Source of the DNA: Actinomycetes bacterium | GTDB taxonomy: Bacteria > Actinomycetota > Coriobacteriia > Coriobacteriales > Eggerthellaceae | Length of the DNA stretch: 22,339 nt | Assembly (NCBI GenBank): GCA_023429565.1 | Contig: JAEZDJ010000005.1 | Location: forward strand, 1-22,339 | Direction of reading: 5' to 3' | The notes under the pieces: model-generated | Told to the model about the DNA's origin: nothing | Seen by the model: the letters and a program-made list of their open reading frames with translations, nothing else | Database searches by the model: none | Part shown: positions 13,056-21,959 of the stretch, piece by piece | Layout of the letters: every line of letters begins with the position of its first letter | Position numbering within the stretch: position 1 is the first letter of the stretch | Position numbers and translations under genes: made by a program

Positions 13056-13961
13056 TCAGACCTCCTTCTCGTGTGAGGGGTCAAGCTTGTCAGACTCCTG
13101 CTTCTTGCCAGCCGGGAAAGCGGGTTCCCCTCCTTCGGGCAGGGGCGCCTGCCCAACGTCCGACCCGTTGCCACCAGACGGCGAAACAAACGTGTCAAAG
13201 GGAGTGACTATCATGCGAACGACGTCGCCCTCGCGGACGATGCAGCCATGATTGGGAAAATACACCGTGCGCCCGAACTTGAGCAGCCGCACATCACACG
13301 CCAGCTCATAGGTGATGGAGCACCGGCTGCATTCGAGCTTGCAGGTGGCGTTCGGCCTGAAGCGCTCATGTTCAGGACGCCTTGCACCCGCCAACTCGCA
13401 GATGGCACCCGTTGACAGAACGCAGTAGGGCGTGTGCACCCCGACGGAAAGATGCGGGGCAAGGCCGCTCAACTCGGACAGGTCAAGTTCCGCATGGGTC
13501 GGATCCAGCTCGATTCCCTTCAGCTTCTGATTTTTGAACAGCTCCGTCACGATCGTGGGAACGCCGATGCCGCACCGCGTCTCCGCCAAGTGCGCAGGCC
13601 GCGGATCTCGCGCACCCCTCATCAGCAGACGTCCGGCATTCAGGGGACGGTCAAGATGCAAGAATGAGAAATCGACCATTCCCGGATCGTTTGCCGTGAT
13701 TTCGTCGATGTCTCCGCCATACCGTCGGAGAAGCGCGACGATGCGTTCCTTTCCAGCTGCCAGATCCTTCTGCGAGAACACCGGAAGGACGAGGGTGGCG
13801 GAAATCCCCTCCCGACGGCACAGGGCGAATGCCTCGCGCCACAGACGTTCAGGCTGATGGAGGAAATACTGCTCACAGAAACTCGAGCCGACATACAGGC
13901 GCTCGACAGCGTGGTACCCCGATTCTTGCATCGCACGCTCAACCAGGTGCGAGAGGGTCAT
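13056..13961 (-). CDS. Unrecognised cysteine-containing protein, probable U32-like partner
   Basis: A protein of about 301 residues from ATG 13961. It lies 2 nt upstream of the U32 gene on the same strand. RLYVGSSFCEQYF, then AFALCRREGISATLVLPVF and GGDIDEITANDPGMVDF resemble successive strands of a U32-type barrel (the last like the family's 'ivvNDlG' strand). The C-terminal half has a cysteine group (CKLECSRCSITYELAC) that could bind a metal or Fe-S cluster, then a KFGRTVYFPNHGCIVREGDVV segment and a disordered, Ser/Gly/Pro/Glu-rich tail. Adjacent paired U32 proteins are known (UbiU with UbiV form a heterodimer), so this pair may work the same way; that is inference. The start is uncertain: ATG 14021 and TTG 14042 are also in frame, and none has a strong ribosome site. 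Confidence 0.68.
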   Translation of the reverse strand: MTLSHLVERAMQESGYHAVERLYVGSSFCEQYFLHQPERLWREAFALCRREGISATLVLPVFSQKDLAAGKERIVALLRRYGGDIDEITANDPGMVDFSFLHLDRPLNAGRLLMRGARDPRPAHLAETRCGIGVPTIVTELFKNQKLKGIELDPTHAELDLSELSGLAPHLSVGVHTPYCVLSTGAICELAGARRPEHERFRPNATCKLECSRCSITYELACDVRLLKFGRTVYFPNHGCIVREGDVVRMIVTPFDTFVSPSGGNGSDVGQAPLPEGGEPAFPAGKKQESDKLDPSHEKEV

Positions 13962-14156
13962 CCCGCGAGAGCGGACAGAAGCCGCCACGTCGGCGACATT
14001 GCAGGCAGGCACGCACCGCATGGCGCCTACCGGTCGATCCAAAAGAACATGCCTTGTCGGCTTCCTTGGGCAGGGTGCGGGCCTCTACCGAGTTCCTCCC
14101 TCAAAGCGAAACGCTCCGAGTTCTTCCGATTGGCCATGCCCAGACCTCTTCCTTCA

Positions 14157-14184
14157 TATATATGCACGGCGCGAAGCCGGCAAA
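14157..14184 (-). promoter_or_regulatory. Candidate promoter of the U32 gene pair
   Basis: On the minus strand TTTGCC (14184-14179), a 16-nt spacer, and TATATA (14162-14157). The predicted transcription start near 14150 would leave a leader of about 130-190 nt depending on which start codon is used. Confidence 0.35.
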
Positions 14185-14497
14185 CCTCATGGTGCGCAGC
14201 GCGCCCGCTCCGATGCCTCGAAGCATCGCCGATGCGAGACAGAGCGCACCGCGCACGAGCATGGTAGCGTGGAAACAGCCGTTTCCCACCCGCCTCTCCC
14301 ATCGCTTGCCGATTCGTACCCGCTCCGTCACGCAGACGAAAGAGAGCCAATTCCCCCGGCCTCAGACATCGTCAGATGTACCAAGGAACCAAGCCTCGGC
14401 GCAAAGAGGAAGCGCCAGGAACGAATCGTCCTCTTCGAAACCCCATCCTGCACAACTCAGGCGGAACCGTGGAAATCTGCGCTTTTGGGCAAGATTG

Positions 14498-14526
14498 TTG
14501 GGGATGAGACGCACATCCTCTATCAT
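14498..14526 (+). promoter_or_regulatory. Candidate promoter of asnB
   Basis: TTGGGG (14498-14503), a 17-nt spacer and TATCAT (14521-14526). The predicted start near 14533 leaves a short leader with the AAGGAG ribosome site. No T-box-like or other riboswitch structure was seen in front of asnB. Confidence 0.4.
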
Positions 14527-14559
14527 AGGCTGGTACCGAGACGAAGGAGTAGCCCGACT

Positions 14560-16518
14560 ATGTGCGGAATCTGCGGTTTCACCGGGGCGAACAAGACTGA
14601 CGCGCCCGTCCTCAAAGCCATGTGCGACATCATGGCCCATCGCGGGCCCGACGGGGAGGGACAGTACCTCGACGACGGCATCGCGCTTGGACATCGACGC
14701 CTGTCGCTTATCGACCTGGCAGGTGGAAACCAACCCATGGTGCGCGCTCAAGGAGATCATGCCGCACACATCACGTCGCCCGCCCTCATGCCCGACGGGT
14801 CGCCATGCGGTGGGACGGAAGCCATGGAAGCGAAGGGCGACTACGCCATCGTCTTCAACGGCGAGATATACAACTATCGCGACCTCCGCGCAGAGCTGGA
14901 GGCGGACGGCTGGGTATTTGAGACGAATTCCGACACCGAGGTGCTGCTCACGGGTTACCTGGCTTGGGGAGAGCAGGTGCTCGACCGAATTCGCGGCATG
15001 TTCGCATTCGCCCTGTGGAATAGACGCGAGGGCACGCTGTTCTGCGCGCGGGACTTCTTCGGCATCAAGCCATTCTATTATACGGTGCAGGACGGCCAGT
15101 TCATCTTCGCCTCCGAGATCAAGTGCATCCTCGAACACCCCGCCTACGAGCGCGTCCTCAATGAAGAGGCCCTCGCGCAGTATCTCTGCTTTCAGTTTTC
15201 AGCCCTCGACGAGACGTTCTTCAAAGGCATCTTCAAGCTTGCCCCAGCCCACTGCATGACCGTTCATGCAGACGGCACGACGACGACACGCCGCTACTGG
15301 CGCCCCACCTACGACTTCGACGAGAGCCGCAGCCGCGAGGACACCGTGGAGGCCATCGACGAAGCCATGCGTGAATCCGTGCGCTACCATAACGTGGCCG
15401 ACGTCGAGGTGGGTTCCTTCCTGTCAAGCGGCATCGACTCGAGCTACATGGCGGCCTGCCTGGCGCAGGAAAACCCCGCCATCAAGACGTTCACCGTGGG
15501 GTTTGCCGAATACGAAGGAGAGCGCGACGAGATATCCTGGGCACGTGAGTTGGCTGACGAGCTCAAGATCGAGAACGACTCCAAGCACATCTCCGAAGAC
15601 GAGTATTGGGAAAGCCTGCCGCGCGTGCAGTGGCATATGGATGAGCCCTCGGCCGACCCGAGCGCCGTGGCGCTCTATTTCGTCGACCAGGAAGCCGCCA
15701 AGAAGGTGAAGGCCGTCCTCTCGGGCGAAGGAGCCGATGAGTTCTTCGGAGGCTACCGCATCTATCAGACCCCCTTTGCCAACGAGAAACTGTCCTGGGT
15801 TCCAAAGCCTCTGCTGCGTGGAGCATCGAAGGCGGCCCGCGCATGGGGCATCCGGGGCGCCAACTATTTGGAGCGCGCCAGCGAGACCGTCGAAGACTGG
15901 TACTACACGAATGCCAATGGGGTGGCTTTCTCCCCCGAAGAGCGCGAGCTGCTGCTCAAATGCCCCGTGCAAACCTGCTCGCCACAGGAGCTGACGGCTC
16001 CCGTCTACGCCGAGGCGGCAGGCCTCGACGAAACCACGCGCATGCAATACGTCGACCTCTTCTTCTGGCTGGTGGGAGACATCCTGCTGAAAACCGACAA
16101 GATGTCGATGGCCCATTCGCTCGAGTCGCGCGTTCCCTTCCTCGACCGCAAGGTCTTCGACGTCTCACGAACCATTCCCACCCGCCTGAAGGCCAACGAC
16201 GAGCAGACCAAGCTCACGTTGCGCGAGGCCGCCGAGCGCGCCATTCCCAAAGATTGGGCTCAAAAGGAGAAGCTCGGCTTTCCCGTGCCCGTGGTGAACT
16301 GGCTGCGCCAGGAGCGTTATTACAACCAGGTGAAAGAGTGGTTCACTGGCGACATCGCCCGCAAGTTCTTCAACACCGACATGCTCGTTCGCGTGCTGGA
16401 CGAGCATAAAGCCGGGGCCGATCGCTCTCGGAAGATTTGGATCGTCTATATGTTCCTCATGTGGTACAAGATCTATTTCATCGACCAGGCCGTCCCGGCA
16501 AAGCCGCCCGTCACGTGA
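14560..16518 (+). CDS. asnB: Asparagine synthetase, glutamine-hydrolysing
   Basis: AsnB converts aspartate, glutamine and ATP to asparagine, glutamate and AMP. The protein has 652 residues. The N-terminal class II glutaminase domain begins MCGICGF with the catalytic Cys2 and continues through MAHRGPDGEG, GHRRLSLIDL, FNGEIYNYRDL and TNSDTEVLL. The synthetase domain has the PP-loop SSGIDSS (about 288-294), then TVGF, the acidic SGEGADEFFGGY motif and DKMSMAHSLESRVPFLD. About 30 extra residues (roughly 61-92) separate GGNQPM from YAIVFNGE; they break no motif. Start ATG 14560 has AAGGAG at 10-nt spacing, and Cys2 must follow the initiator Met, which fixes the start. It is monocistronic and convergent with the gene at 16605. 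Confidence 0.97.
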   Translation: MCGICGFTGANKTDAPVLKAMCDIMAHRGPDGEGQYLDDGIALGHRRLSLIDLAGGNQPMVRAQGDHAAHITSPALMPDGSPCGGTEAMEAKGDYAIVFNGEIYNYRDLRAELEADGWVFETNSDTEVLLTGYLAWGEQVLDRIRGMFAFALWNRREGTLFCARDFFGIKPFYYTVQDGQFIFASEIKCILEHPAYERVLNEEALAQYLCFQFSALDETFFKGIFKLAPAHCMTVHADGTTTTRRYWRPTYDFDESRSREDTVEAIDEAMRESVRYHNVADVEVGSFLSSGIDSSYMAACLAQENPAIKTFTVGFAEYEGERDEISWARELADELKIENDSKHISEDEYWESLPRVQWHMDEPSADPSAVALYFVDQEAAKKVKAVLSGEGADEFFGGYRIYQTPFANEKLSWVPKPLLRGASKAARAWGIRGANYLERASETVEDWYYTNANGVAFSPEERELLLKCPVQTCSPQELTAPVYAEAAGLDETTRMQYVDLFFWLVGDILLKTDKMSMAHSLESRVPFLDRKVFDVSRTIPTRLKANDEQTKLTLREAAERAIPKDWAQKEKLGFPVPVVNWLRQERYYNQVKEWFTGDIARKFFNTDMLVRVLDEHKAGADRSRKIWIVYMFLMWYKIYFIDQAVPAKPPVT

Positions 16519-16534
16519 TCTCCCGACTCCTCAG

Positions 16535-16614
16535 GCTTGCCCCCGCTGAGCGGGCGGAACTGGCAGGGCAGGGCAAACCCCGTTGCCGCAAGCCAGTGCG
16601 CCGCTCAGGCAAGC
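16535..16614. terminator. Nested inverted repeat at convergent gene ends
   Basis: GCTTGC (16535-16540) with GCAAGC (16609-16614), and inside them CTGAGCGG (16546-16553) with CCGCTCAG (16601-16608). A local hairpin CCCGC-TGA-GCGGG (16542-16554) competes with the inner arm. The structure spans the gap between asnB and the convergent gene and reaches its stop codon. It lacks T-runs, so a two-way terminator role is only a suggestion. Confidence 0.3.
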
Positions 16615-17360
16615 TTCGAGGCATCGACCGCCACCAGATGCCCCTGATCGTCCTCGAACAGGCACAGGCCCCCATCGCGGCTTTCATACAGGCTGCAGAA
16701 GCGGGCAAGCTTCGCTTGCGCTGAGCCCCCATCCTGGCTGCAAGCGGTCTCCCGCACCGCATCGACAACCGAACAGGATGGCTCTTGGGCCAGTTCCTGG
16801 GTTCCTTCGTCAAGACCATTGGGTGCCTCAGAACAGTGACCCGGCATATTTTGGCCCACGGCAACTCCTTCATCGGGATCGAAATCAAGACGAAATTCAA
16901 ACGTCCCCTCAAAACCAACGGTGCGGCAGACCCCCGATCCGGAACCGCCGGCCCCGCCAAAAGTGCCGCCCTTTCCAAATGACGCCTCCGCCGCTGTGCC
17001 ATTCGGCAGGAGGGTCCTCGCGGCTCCCGCTTCCGCATCATCGCGTGACTGACCTTGATGGTGCATGAGAAGGGCGGCCTCGGCCAATCCCCCCTCAACC
17101 ATCTCGACGCCCGACGCCATGATCTGCTCGTCGGCGGGATGGGGATCAATGCCCAGCCGTGACGTCAAGGAAAGATTTGACTGAGCGATTCCGACAAGCT
17201 CACGTGCCAGGCCTGCTTCGGCACCGCGAGGATGCGCGCGCTGGAGCTCCTTGCCTATTGCAAGCACGCGGCCCCAGGACAGCGCATCGACGTTTTCCTT
17301 CATGGAAACGATCCTGTCAGCCTCGCGCACGATGCGCTTCTCGGCACCGCTTCGAAACAC
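16605..17360 (-). CDS. Conserved-looking hypothetical protein downstream of truA
   Basis: The protein has 251 residues; the family was not recognised. The N-terminal half is helical and charged (EKRIVREADRIVSMKENVDAL, WGRVLAIGKELQRAH, then LGIDPHPADEQIMASGVEMVEGGLAEAALLMHH). The middle (about 110-150) is a low-complexity Gly/Ala/Ser stretch (GKGGTFGGAGGSGSG). The C-terminal 40 residues (AKLARFCSLYESRDGGLCLFEDDQGHLVAVDASKLA) look folded again. There is no signal peptide or membrane helix, so it is probably cytoplasmic. Start GTG 17360 is supported by GGAAGGGAG at 6-nt spacing, and an extended -10 promoter lies about 50 nt upstream. It follows truA on the same strand with a 153-nt gap, so it may be transcribed alone. 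Confidence 0.62.
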   Translation of the reverse strand: MFRSGAEKRIVREADRIVSMKENVDALSWGRVLAIGKELQRAHPRGAEAGLARELVGIAQSNLSLTSRLGIDPHPADEQIMASGVEMVEGGLAEAALLMHHQGQSRDDAEAGAARTLLPNGTAAEASFGKGGTFGGAGGSGSGVCRTVGFEGTFEFRLDFDPDEGVAVGQNMPGHCSEAPNGLDEGTQELAQEPSCSVVDAVRETACSQDGGSAQAKLARFCSLYESRDGGLCLFEDDQGHLVAVDASKLA

Positions 17361-17408
17361 GGCCCGCTCCCTTCCAACGATTGAATCGCAATCCTGCCTC
17401 GACCTGCC

Positions 17409-17417
17409 AGTATAGCA
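17409..17417 (-). promoter_or_regulatory. Extended -10 promoter of the gene at 16605-17360
   Basis: On the minus strand TGCTATACT is an extended -10 (TGn plus TATACT, five of six consensus bases). No good -35 lies at 16-18 nt. The predicted leader is about 40 nt and ends in GGAAGGGAG. Confidence 0.5.
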
Positions 17418-17451
17418 CGGCAGCCGTCAGAGCCCTTTCCCTTCGGGTCGC

Positions 17452-17470
17452 TCGGGCGACGCACGCCCGA
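17452..17470. terminator. GC hairpin after truA
   Basis: TCGGGCG (17452-17458) and CGCCCGA (17464-17470) form a perfect 7-bp stem with a 5-nt loop, 44 nt past the truA stop. No T-run follows, so termination strength is unknown. Confidence 0.3.
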
Positions 17471-17513
17471 TGCATGGCAGACACGGCCTGCCACATGCAA
17501 GAAGAGCATCGCC

Positions 17514-18383
17514 TCAGTAGATGACCCGCCAGAAGACCAACCCCTGGGCAGGCGCATTCTCGCCAGCAGCCTGACGGTTGCGCGCCTCGACGACATCGGC
17601 GACCCACGATGAGGACCGCCGTCCCTTGCCAACCATGACCAGGGTTCCCACCATCGTGCGCACCATCGAATGGAGGAACGCGTTGCCCACCACTTTCATG
17701 CACAGGATGTTCTCCCCCATGATGGTTTCCGGGTGAAAGGATATCTCATGCACGTTGCGAAACGTCGGTTTCCCCTCGGCGGAAGCCGCCAGGCAGAAGC
17801 TCTTGAAGTCATGCTCGCCAAGCAGATGACGCGCGCCCTCCTCCATAGCCGACACATCCAAGCCGCCAGGAACGAACCAGGAGAAGTCTTTCATGAAAAT
17901 GGGACTTGAGCCGTCGACGCACAGATAGTAGCGATATTCGCGCGCCTTGGCGTCAAAGCGCGCCGAAAAGCCAGGTCGCTTCGGCTCGATTTCCCGAACC
18001 GTGATCCCCTCGTGCGTCAAGGCGTTGAGGGAACGTCGGAGGGACGGCAGCGTGCGATCCCTCAGCTCGCCCTCCCCCACGTCAAAGCTGACCACCTGTC
18101 CGAGGGCATGCACTCCGGCATCGGTGCGTCCGGCACACGTCGTTTCCATCTCCCGCTTGAACAGCAAGGACAGGGCTGACTCCACATCCCCCTGAACGGT
18201 CAGCAATCCAGGCTGACGAGCAAAGCCCGAAAAGGGAGCCCCGTTGTATGAGAGGGTGAGGGCAAGCGTATGGGTTTCGGCCAAGCGTCCGTCGCCCTCG
18301 CCACGGGAAGCGTCTCCCGACGGACGGGCCTGTCCCGGGGAGCCCTCGGAGCGCGTCGGATACTGTTGATTGATCTGCGTCAT
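17514..18383 (-). CDS. truA: tRNA pseudouridine synthase A
   Basis: TruA makes pseudouridine at positions 38-40 of the tRNA anticodon stem-loop. The protein has 289 residues. The catalytic motif GRTDAGVHALGQVVSF has its essential Asp at 88. Other family features are LSYNGAPFSGFARQPGLLTVQGDVE at 44-68, FSARFDAKAREYRYYL, HDFKSFCLA and FLHSMVRTMVGTLVMVGKG. The first 36 or so residues are a polar extension (Gly/Ser/Arg/Glu-rich) not found in most TruA proteins. Start ATG 18383 has GGAG at 6-nt spacing; two further in-frame ATGs at 18398 and 18395 overlap that ribosome site. It follows dnaE on the same strand with a 66-nt gap holding a strong hairpin. Confidence 0.97.
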   Translation of the reverse strand: MTQINQQYPTRSEGSPGQARPSGDASRGEGDGRLAETHTLALTLSYNGAPFSGFARQPGLLTVQGDVESALSLLFKREMETTCAGRTDAGVHALGQVVSFDVGEGELRDRTLPSLRRSLNALTHEGITVREIEPKRPGFSARFDAKAREYRYYLCVDGSSPIFMKDFSWFVPGGLDVSAMEEGARHLLGEHDFKSFCLAASAEGKPTFRNVHEISFHPETIMGENILCMKVVGNAFLHSMVRTMVGTLVMVGKGRRSSSWVADVVEARNRQAAGENAPAQGLVFWRVIY

Positions 18384-18400
18384 GATACGCTCCATCATAG

Positions 18401-18437
18401 ACGGACGCGGTCGCGCTCTCCACGCGGCCGCGTCCGT
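18401..18437. terminator. Strong GC hairpin between dnaE and truA
   Basis: ACGGACGCGG (18401-18410) and CCGCGTCCGT (18428-18437) form a perfect 10-bp stem with a 17-nt loop. On the minus strand, the direction of both flanking genes, no T-run follows; TTTT follows only on the plus strand. It may slow polymerase or stabilise the dnaE 3' end rather than terminate fully, which would leave truA partly co-transcribed. Confidence 0.4.
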
Positions 18438-18449
18438 TTTGCCAAATCG

Positions 18450-21400
18450 TTACGACGCGAGCCAAACAGGGGCGCCGAAGAGGTCCTGTATCTCAGACAG
18501 CATGACAGAGCTGCGTGCGTCAACCGAAACGGGCAACTCTGCACGGAACTTGCGCCCGTCGCTCTGCCTCACGAACAACACCACGCCGTCTCGCCCGGGA
18601 TACGATGAGAGGATGCGGTTGAGGCGCATGGACTTTGTCTGGTTGAAATCGGTCGAAGACACCTTGAGCTCAAGATGGGAGGGACGCGCATCGGCCTCGT
18701 TCAGCTCGATGGTCTCCATCTCGAACGCCATGATCTGATTGCCGCGATCGTTGTGCTCGAACTTGCCCTTGATCTTGACGATGGCGTCTTCCTGGATAGA
18801 CTCGGCGTTTTCCTCATATTTGAAGCAGATGCACTCAACGTGGCCCGTCGTGTCCTCAAGCGAGAAGGTCGCCATCTTCGTGCCACGCTTCGTCAGTTTC
18901 GTCGCCACGCTGGAAACCATTCCTACGAAAACCCCGGATTTGATGTCCTTCTCGCGCTCGGCCAAGTCGCCCAACGCATACTTCGTCATGCGGGCTATAG
19001 CGCTCTCGTAGGGACGCAAAGGATGATCTGAGACATAGATCTTCATGATCTCCTTTTCATAGGAAAGAAGCTGACGCTTGTCCCATTCCACCCCGTCAGG
19101 AGCCGGCACGTCCTCCTCAAACCCCGAGTCGGGATCGTCGCCGAACAAGTCAAACATGCTCACTTGACCGCGGTCTCGGTCCTTTTGACGCTTGGACGCG
19201 CTCTCGAGGAGCGCAGTGTCGTCCACGAAATACATGAGCTGTTTGCGGGTGTACCCCGTCGAGTCGAAGGCACCGCCTTTGATGAGGGCTTCAAGCGTCT
19301 TGCGGTTATAGCACTTCGCATCCAGCCTGTTGACGAAATCATGCAATGACGTGAAGGATCCGTTGGCCTCACGCTCGGCGATGATGGCATCGGCGACGTT
19401 TTTCCCCACACCGCGCACGCCGACCAGGCCAAAACGCACGCCTTCCTCAACGGGAGTGAACTCGGCGTTGGACGAGTTGATGTCGGGAGGCAGCACCGGC
19501 ACGCCCGAATGGTTGCAGCTGGAAATGTAACGGATGAGACGATCCGTGTTGCCCATGAAGCTCGACAGAAGAGCGGCCATGAAGTCGTTCGGGTAATGCG
19601 CCTTCAGATACGCCGTGCGCATGACCAGAATTGCATAGGCGGCAGAATGCGATTTGTTGAACGCATACTTCGCGAACTTCTCCGCGTCATCCCATATCTG
19701 TTTTGCTATCTGCAGCGAGAAGCCGTTCTCAACCGCGCCATTGTTCCAGTCCGCCTGGAGCTGTCGCATGATGTCGAGCTTCTTCTTGCCCATGGCCTTG
19801 CGCAGCTTGTCTGCCTTGCCAGCAGAAAAGCCGCTCATGACCATGGATATCTGCATGATCTGCTCCTGGTAGACCATGGTGCCGTACGTCTCCTCCAGGA
19901 GGGGACGCAAGCGGTCGTCATAATAGTGGACGGGCGTCTTGCCGCTGGCCACTTTTATGTAGTCATCCACCATGCCGGACTCGAGAGGGCCCGGACGGTT
20001 GAGCGCGATGGAGGCAACGATGTCGGAAAACTTACGGGGAGGGAGCCGGCCAAACAGGCTCACATACAGAGAGCCCTCCACCTGGAACAAGCCGTCCATG
20101 TTGCCCGAGCGCATGAGCTCGAACGCCTTTTCGTCATCGATGGGAATTTCTTCCGGCACGATCTCGGTGCCGAACCGCTCCTTTATGTTGCGGCAGGCAC
20201 GGCTTATGACGCCCAAGGTGCGCAAGCCGAGGAAGTCCATCTTCAACAGGCCAAGGTCCGGCGTGTAGTGGCCATCGAACTGCGTAATGATGCCGCCGCC
20301 CTTGGTGTCGCGCTTCATGGGAACATGGTCGGACATGGGGTCACGGCAGATGATGGTGGCACAGGCGTGCACTCCCTCGCCACGGACATGGCCTTCGATG
20401 GAGAGCGCCGCGTCAACCACGGCCTTCACGTCTTCTTCGGTCTCGTACGCCTTCTTGAGATCGGGATTCTTTCCCAGAGCACCTTCGATGGTGATGCCAA
20501 GCTCGTCGCCGATCAGCTTGGCTATCTTGTCGCCCACGCTGTAGGGATAGTCCAGCACGCGCGCGGCATCGCGAACGGCGTTTTTCGCCTGCAGCTTGCC
20601 AAACGTGATAACGCCCGACACATGGTCCTCGCCATATACCTCTTTGATGTGCTCGATGACCTCGCCGCGGCGCTCATCCTCGAAGTCGACGTCGATATCA
20701 GGCATCTCGACGCGCTCAGGAGAAAGAAACCGCTCGAACAGCAGGCCGTTCGACAGCGGATCAAGGTCCGTGATGCCCATGGCATAGGCCACGATGGCCC
20801 CTGCTGCCGAGCCACGGCCCGGCCCAACGCCGATGCCCTGGCTTCTGGCCCATTCGATGTATTCTTGGACGATCAGGAAGTACGCGGGAAAGCCCTGCTG
20901 GACAATGACGCCCGCTTCATACTCATAGCGGTCCCACGCTTCCTTGGGCACGGGATCGCCATAGCGCTTTAGCAAGCCCTCCTCGATGCGCTTGCGGAAG
21001 TAGCTTTCCTCCGTCTCCCCTTCGGGGAGCGGAAAGCGCGGCAGAATGGAATCGCGTTCCAGCACGACATCGCACTTCTCAGCCAGCTTCGCCGTGTTGT
21101 CGCAGGCTTCGGGGAAGTCCTTAAGGGCCTCGCGCATCTCCTCTTCGGTCTTCATGTAGAACTGGTCGTTCGCAAATCGCATGCGATTTGCGTCATTCAT
21201 GGCCGAGCCCGTGCCAATGCACAACATGATGTCCTGCGCGCGCGCATCTTCCTGCAGGAGATAATGGAAATCGTTTGTGGCGATGGTCTCAAGGCCGACC
21301 GCTTTTGCGACATCGGTCAGCTGATGATTCAACTCCGTCTGGGTGAGCCCACCGTCGGTGCGTATTCCCTGATTCTGCAATTCGATGTAGAAATCTCCGG

Positions 21401-21911
21401 GATCAAAGCAACTCGCAAGCTTCTTGGCCCATTCCACGGCATCGTCGAACTGACGGTTGTCAAGCAACTTGGGAATGATGCCTGCAATGCAGGCGGACGA
21501 GCCGATGATCCCCTTGCCGTAGCGCTGGAGCATCGAAAACGTGGTGCGGGGCTTGTAGTAGAAGTTCTCCACATGGGATTCGCTGACAAGCCTGACCAGG
21601 TTGTGATAGCCCTCGTTGGTTTTCGCCAACAGCAAAAGATGGTAGAGCTTCGGCTTGCCGTCCTTTTTCAGCTCCTCGTCAATGGTGAAGTACACTTCGC
21701 AGCCATAGATGGGCTTGACGCGAACTCCCGTCTCCTTCTCCACGGCATCGCAGGCGTCACACAGTTCGGGCACGCCCGACATGACACCATGATCGGAGAT
21801 GGCAACAGCCGGCATGCCCAGGTCAGCAGCACGCCTGACCATATCCTTGACATGCGTTGCGCCGTCGAGCAGGGAGTATTCGGTGTGATTATGCAGGTGG
21901 ACGAATGCCAT
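18450..21911 (-). CDS. dnaE: DNA polymerase III subunit alpha
   Basis: DnaE is the catalytic subunit of the replicative polymerase. The protein has 1153 residues, usual for the DnaE1 type. In order: N-terminal PHP domain (FVHLHNHTEYSLLDGA, AISDHGVMSGVPE, PIYGCEVYF), polymerase palm with GVGPGRGSAAGAIVAY (about 358-373) and the catalytic PDIDVDF (about 401-407), fingers with the HACATIICRDPMSDHVP region, a tandem helix-hairpin-helix region (FGLVGVRGVGKNVADAIIAER), and an OB fold (SGVFVGMVSSVATKLTKRG..., about 985-1025). No proofreading exonuclease domain is inserted, so it is not PolC. Start ATG 21911 has GAGG at 9-nt spacing and matches the family N terminus. An extended -10 promoter lies upstream. 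Confidence 0.98.
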   Translation of the reverse strand: MAFVHLHNHTEYSLLDGATHVKDMVRRAADLGMPAVAISDHGVMSGVPELCDACDAVEKETGVRVKPIYGCEVYFTIDEELKKDGKPKLYHLLLLAKTNEGYHNLVRLVSESHVENFYYKPRTTFSMLQRYGKGIIGSSACIAGIIPKLLDNRQFDDAVEWAKKLASCFDPGDFYIELQNQGIRTDGGLTQTELNHQLTDVAKAVGLETIATNDFHYLLQEDARAQDIMLCIGTGSAMNDANRMRFANDQFYMKTEEEMREALKDFPEACDNTAKLAEKCDVVLERDSILPRFPLPEGETEESYFRKRIEEGLLKRYGDPVPKEAWDRYEYEAGVIVQQGFPAYFLIVQEYIEWARSQGIGVGPGRGSAAGAIVAYAMGITDLDPLSNGLLFERFLSPERVEMPDIDVDFEDERRGEVIEHIKEVYGEDHVSGVITFGKLQAKNAVRDAARVLDYPYSVGDKIAKLIGDELGITIEGALGKNPDLKKAYETEEDVKAVVDAALSIEGHVRGEGVHACATIICRDPMSDHVPMKRDTKGGGIITQFDGHYTPDLGLLKMDFLGLRTLGVISRACRNIKERFGTEIVPEEIPIDDEKAFELMRSGNMDGLFQVEGSLYVSLFGRLPPRKFSDIVASIALNRPGPLESGMVDDYIKVASGKTPVHYYDDRLRPLLEETYGTMVYQEQIMQISMVMSGFSAGKADKLRKAMGKKKLDIMRQLQADWNNGAVENGFSLQIAKQIWDDAEKFAKYAFNKSHSAAYAILVMRTAYLKAHYPNDFMAALLSSFMGNTDRLIRYISSCNHSGVPVLPPDINSSNAEFTPVEEGVRFGLVGVRGVGKNVADAIIAEREANGSFTSLHDFVNRLDAKCYNRKTLEALIKGGAFDSTGYTRKQLMYFVDDTALLESASKRQKDRDRGQVSMFDLFGDDPDSGFEEDVPAPDGVEWDKRQLLSYEKEIMKIYVSDHPLRPYESAIARMTKYALGDLAEREKDIKSGVFVGMVSSVATKLTKRGTKMATFSLEDTTGHVECICFKYEENAESIQEDAIVKIKGKFEHNDRGNQIMAFEMETIELNEADARPSHLELKVSSTDFNQTKSMRLNRILSSYPGRDGVVLFVRQSDGRKFRAELPVSVDARSSVMLSEIQDLFGAPVWLAS

Positions 21912-21959
21912 ATCTTGTGCCTCAAATCAGTCAGAAATGCGCTTGGTTGTATCGATGTC

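Larger units (their letters stand above)
14043..14559. other. Divergent intergenic region between the U32 operon and asnB
   Basis: About 520 bases without a supported gene. It holds a candidate minus-strand promoter for the U32 pair (14157-14184) and a candidate plus-strand promoter for asnB (14498-14526). Plus- and minus-strand open frames run through it but lack ribosome sites and recognisable content. A small dyad ACATC-GTCA-GATGT lies near 14367-14380. Confidence 0.5.

Noticed and set aside
11896..13251. 451-codon plus-strand open frame opposite the U32 genes
   Set aside because: Antisense to two frames with better evidence; composition is typical of a shadow frame.
13999..14559. Longer N terminus for AsnB
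   Set aside because: Class II glutaminases need the catalytic Cys directly after the initiator Met; ATG 14560 satisfies this and has a ribosome site.
19509..20972. 487-codon plus-strand open frame opposite dnaE
   Set aside because: Lies wholly antisense to the conserved dnaE frame, has no recognisable domain, and is typical of long antisense frames in GC-rich genes.
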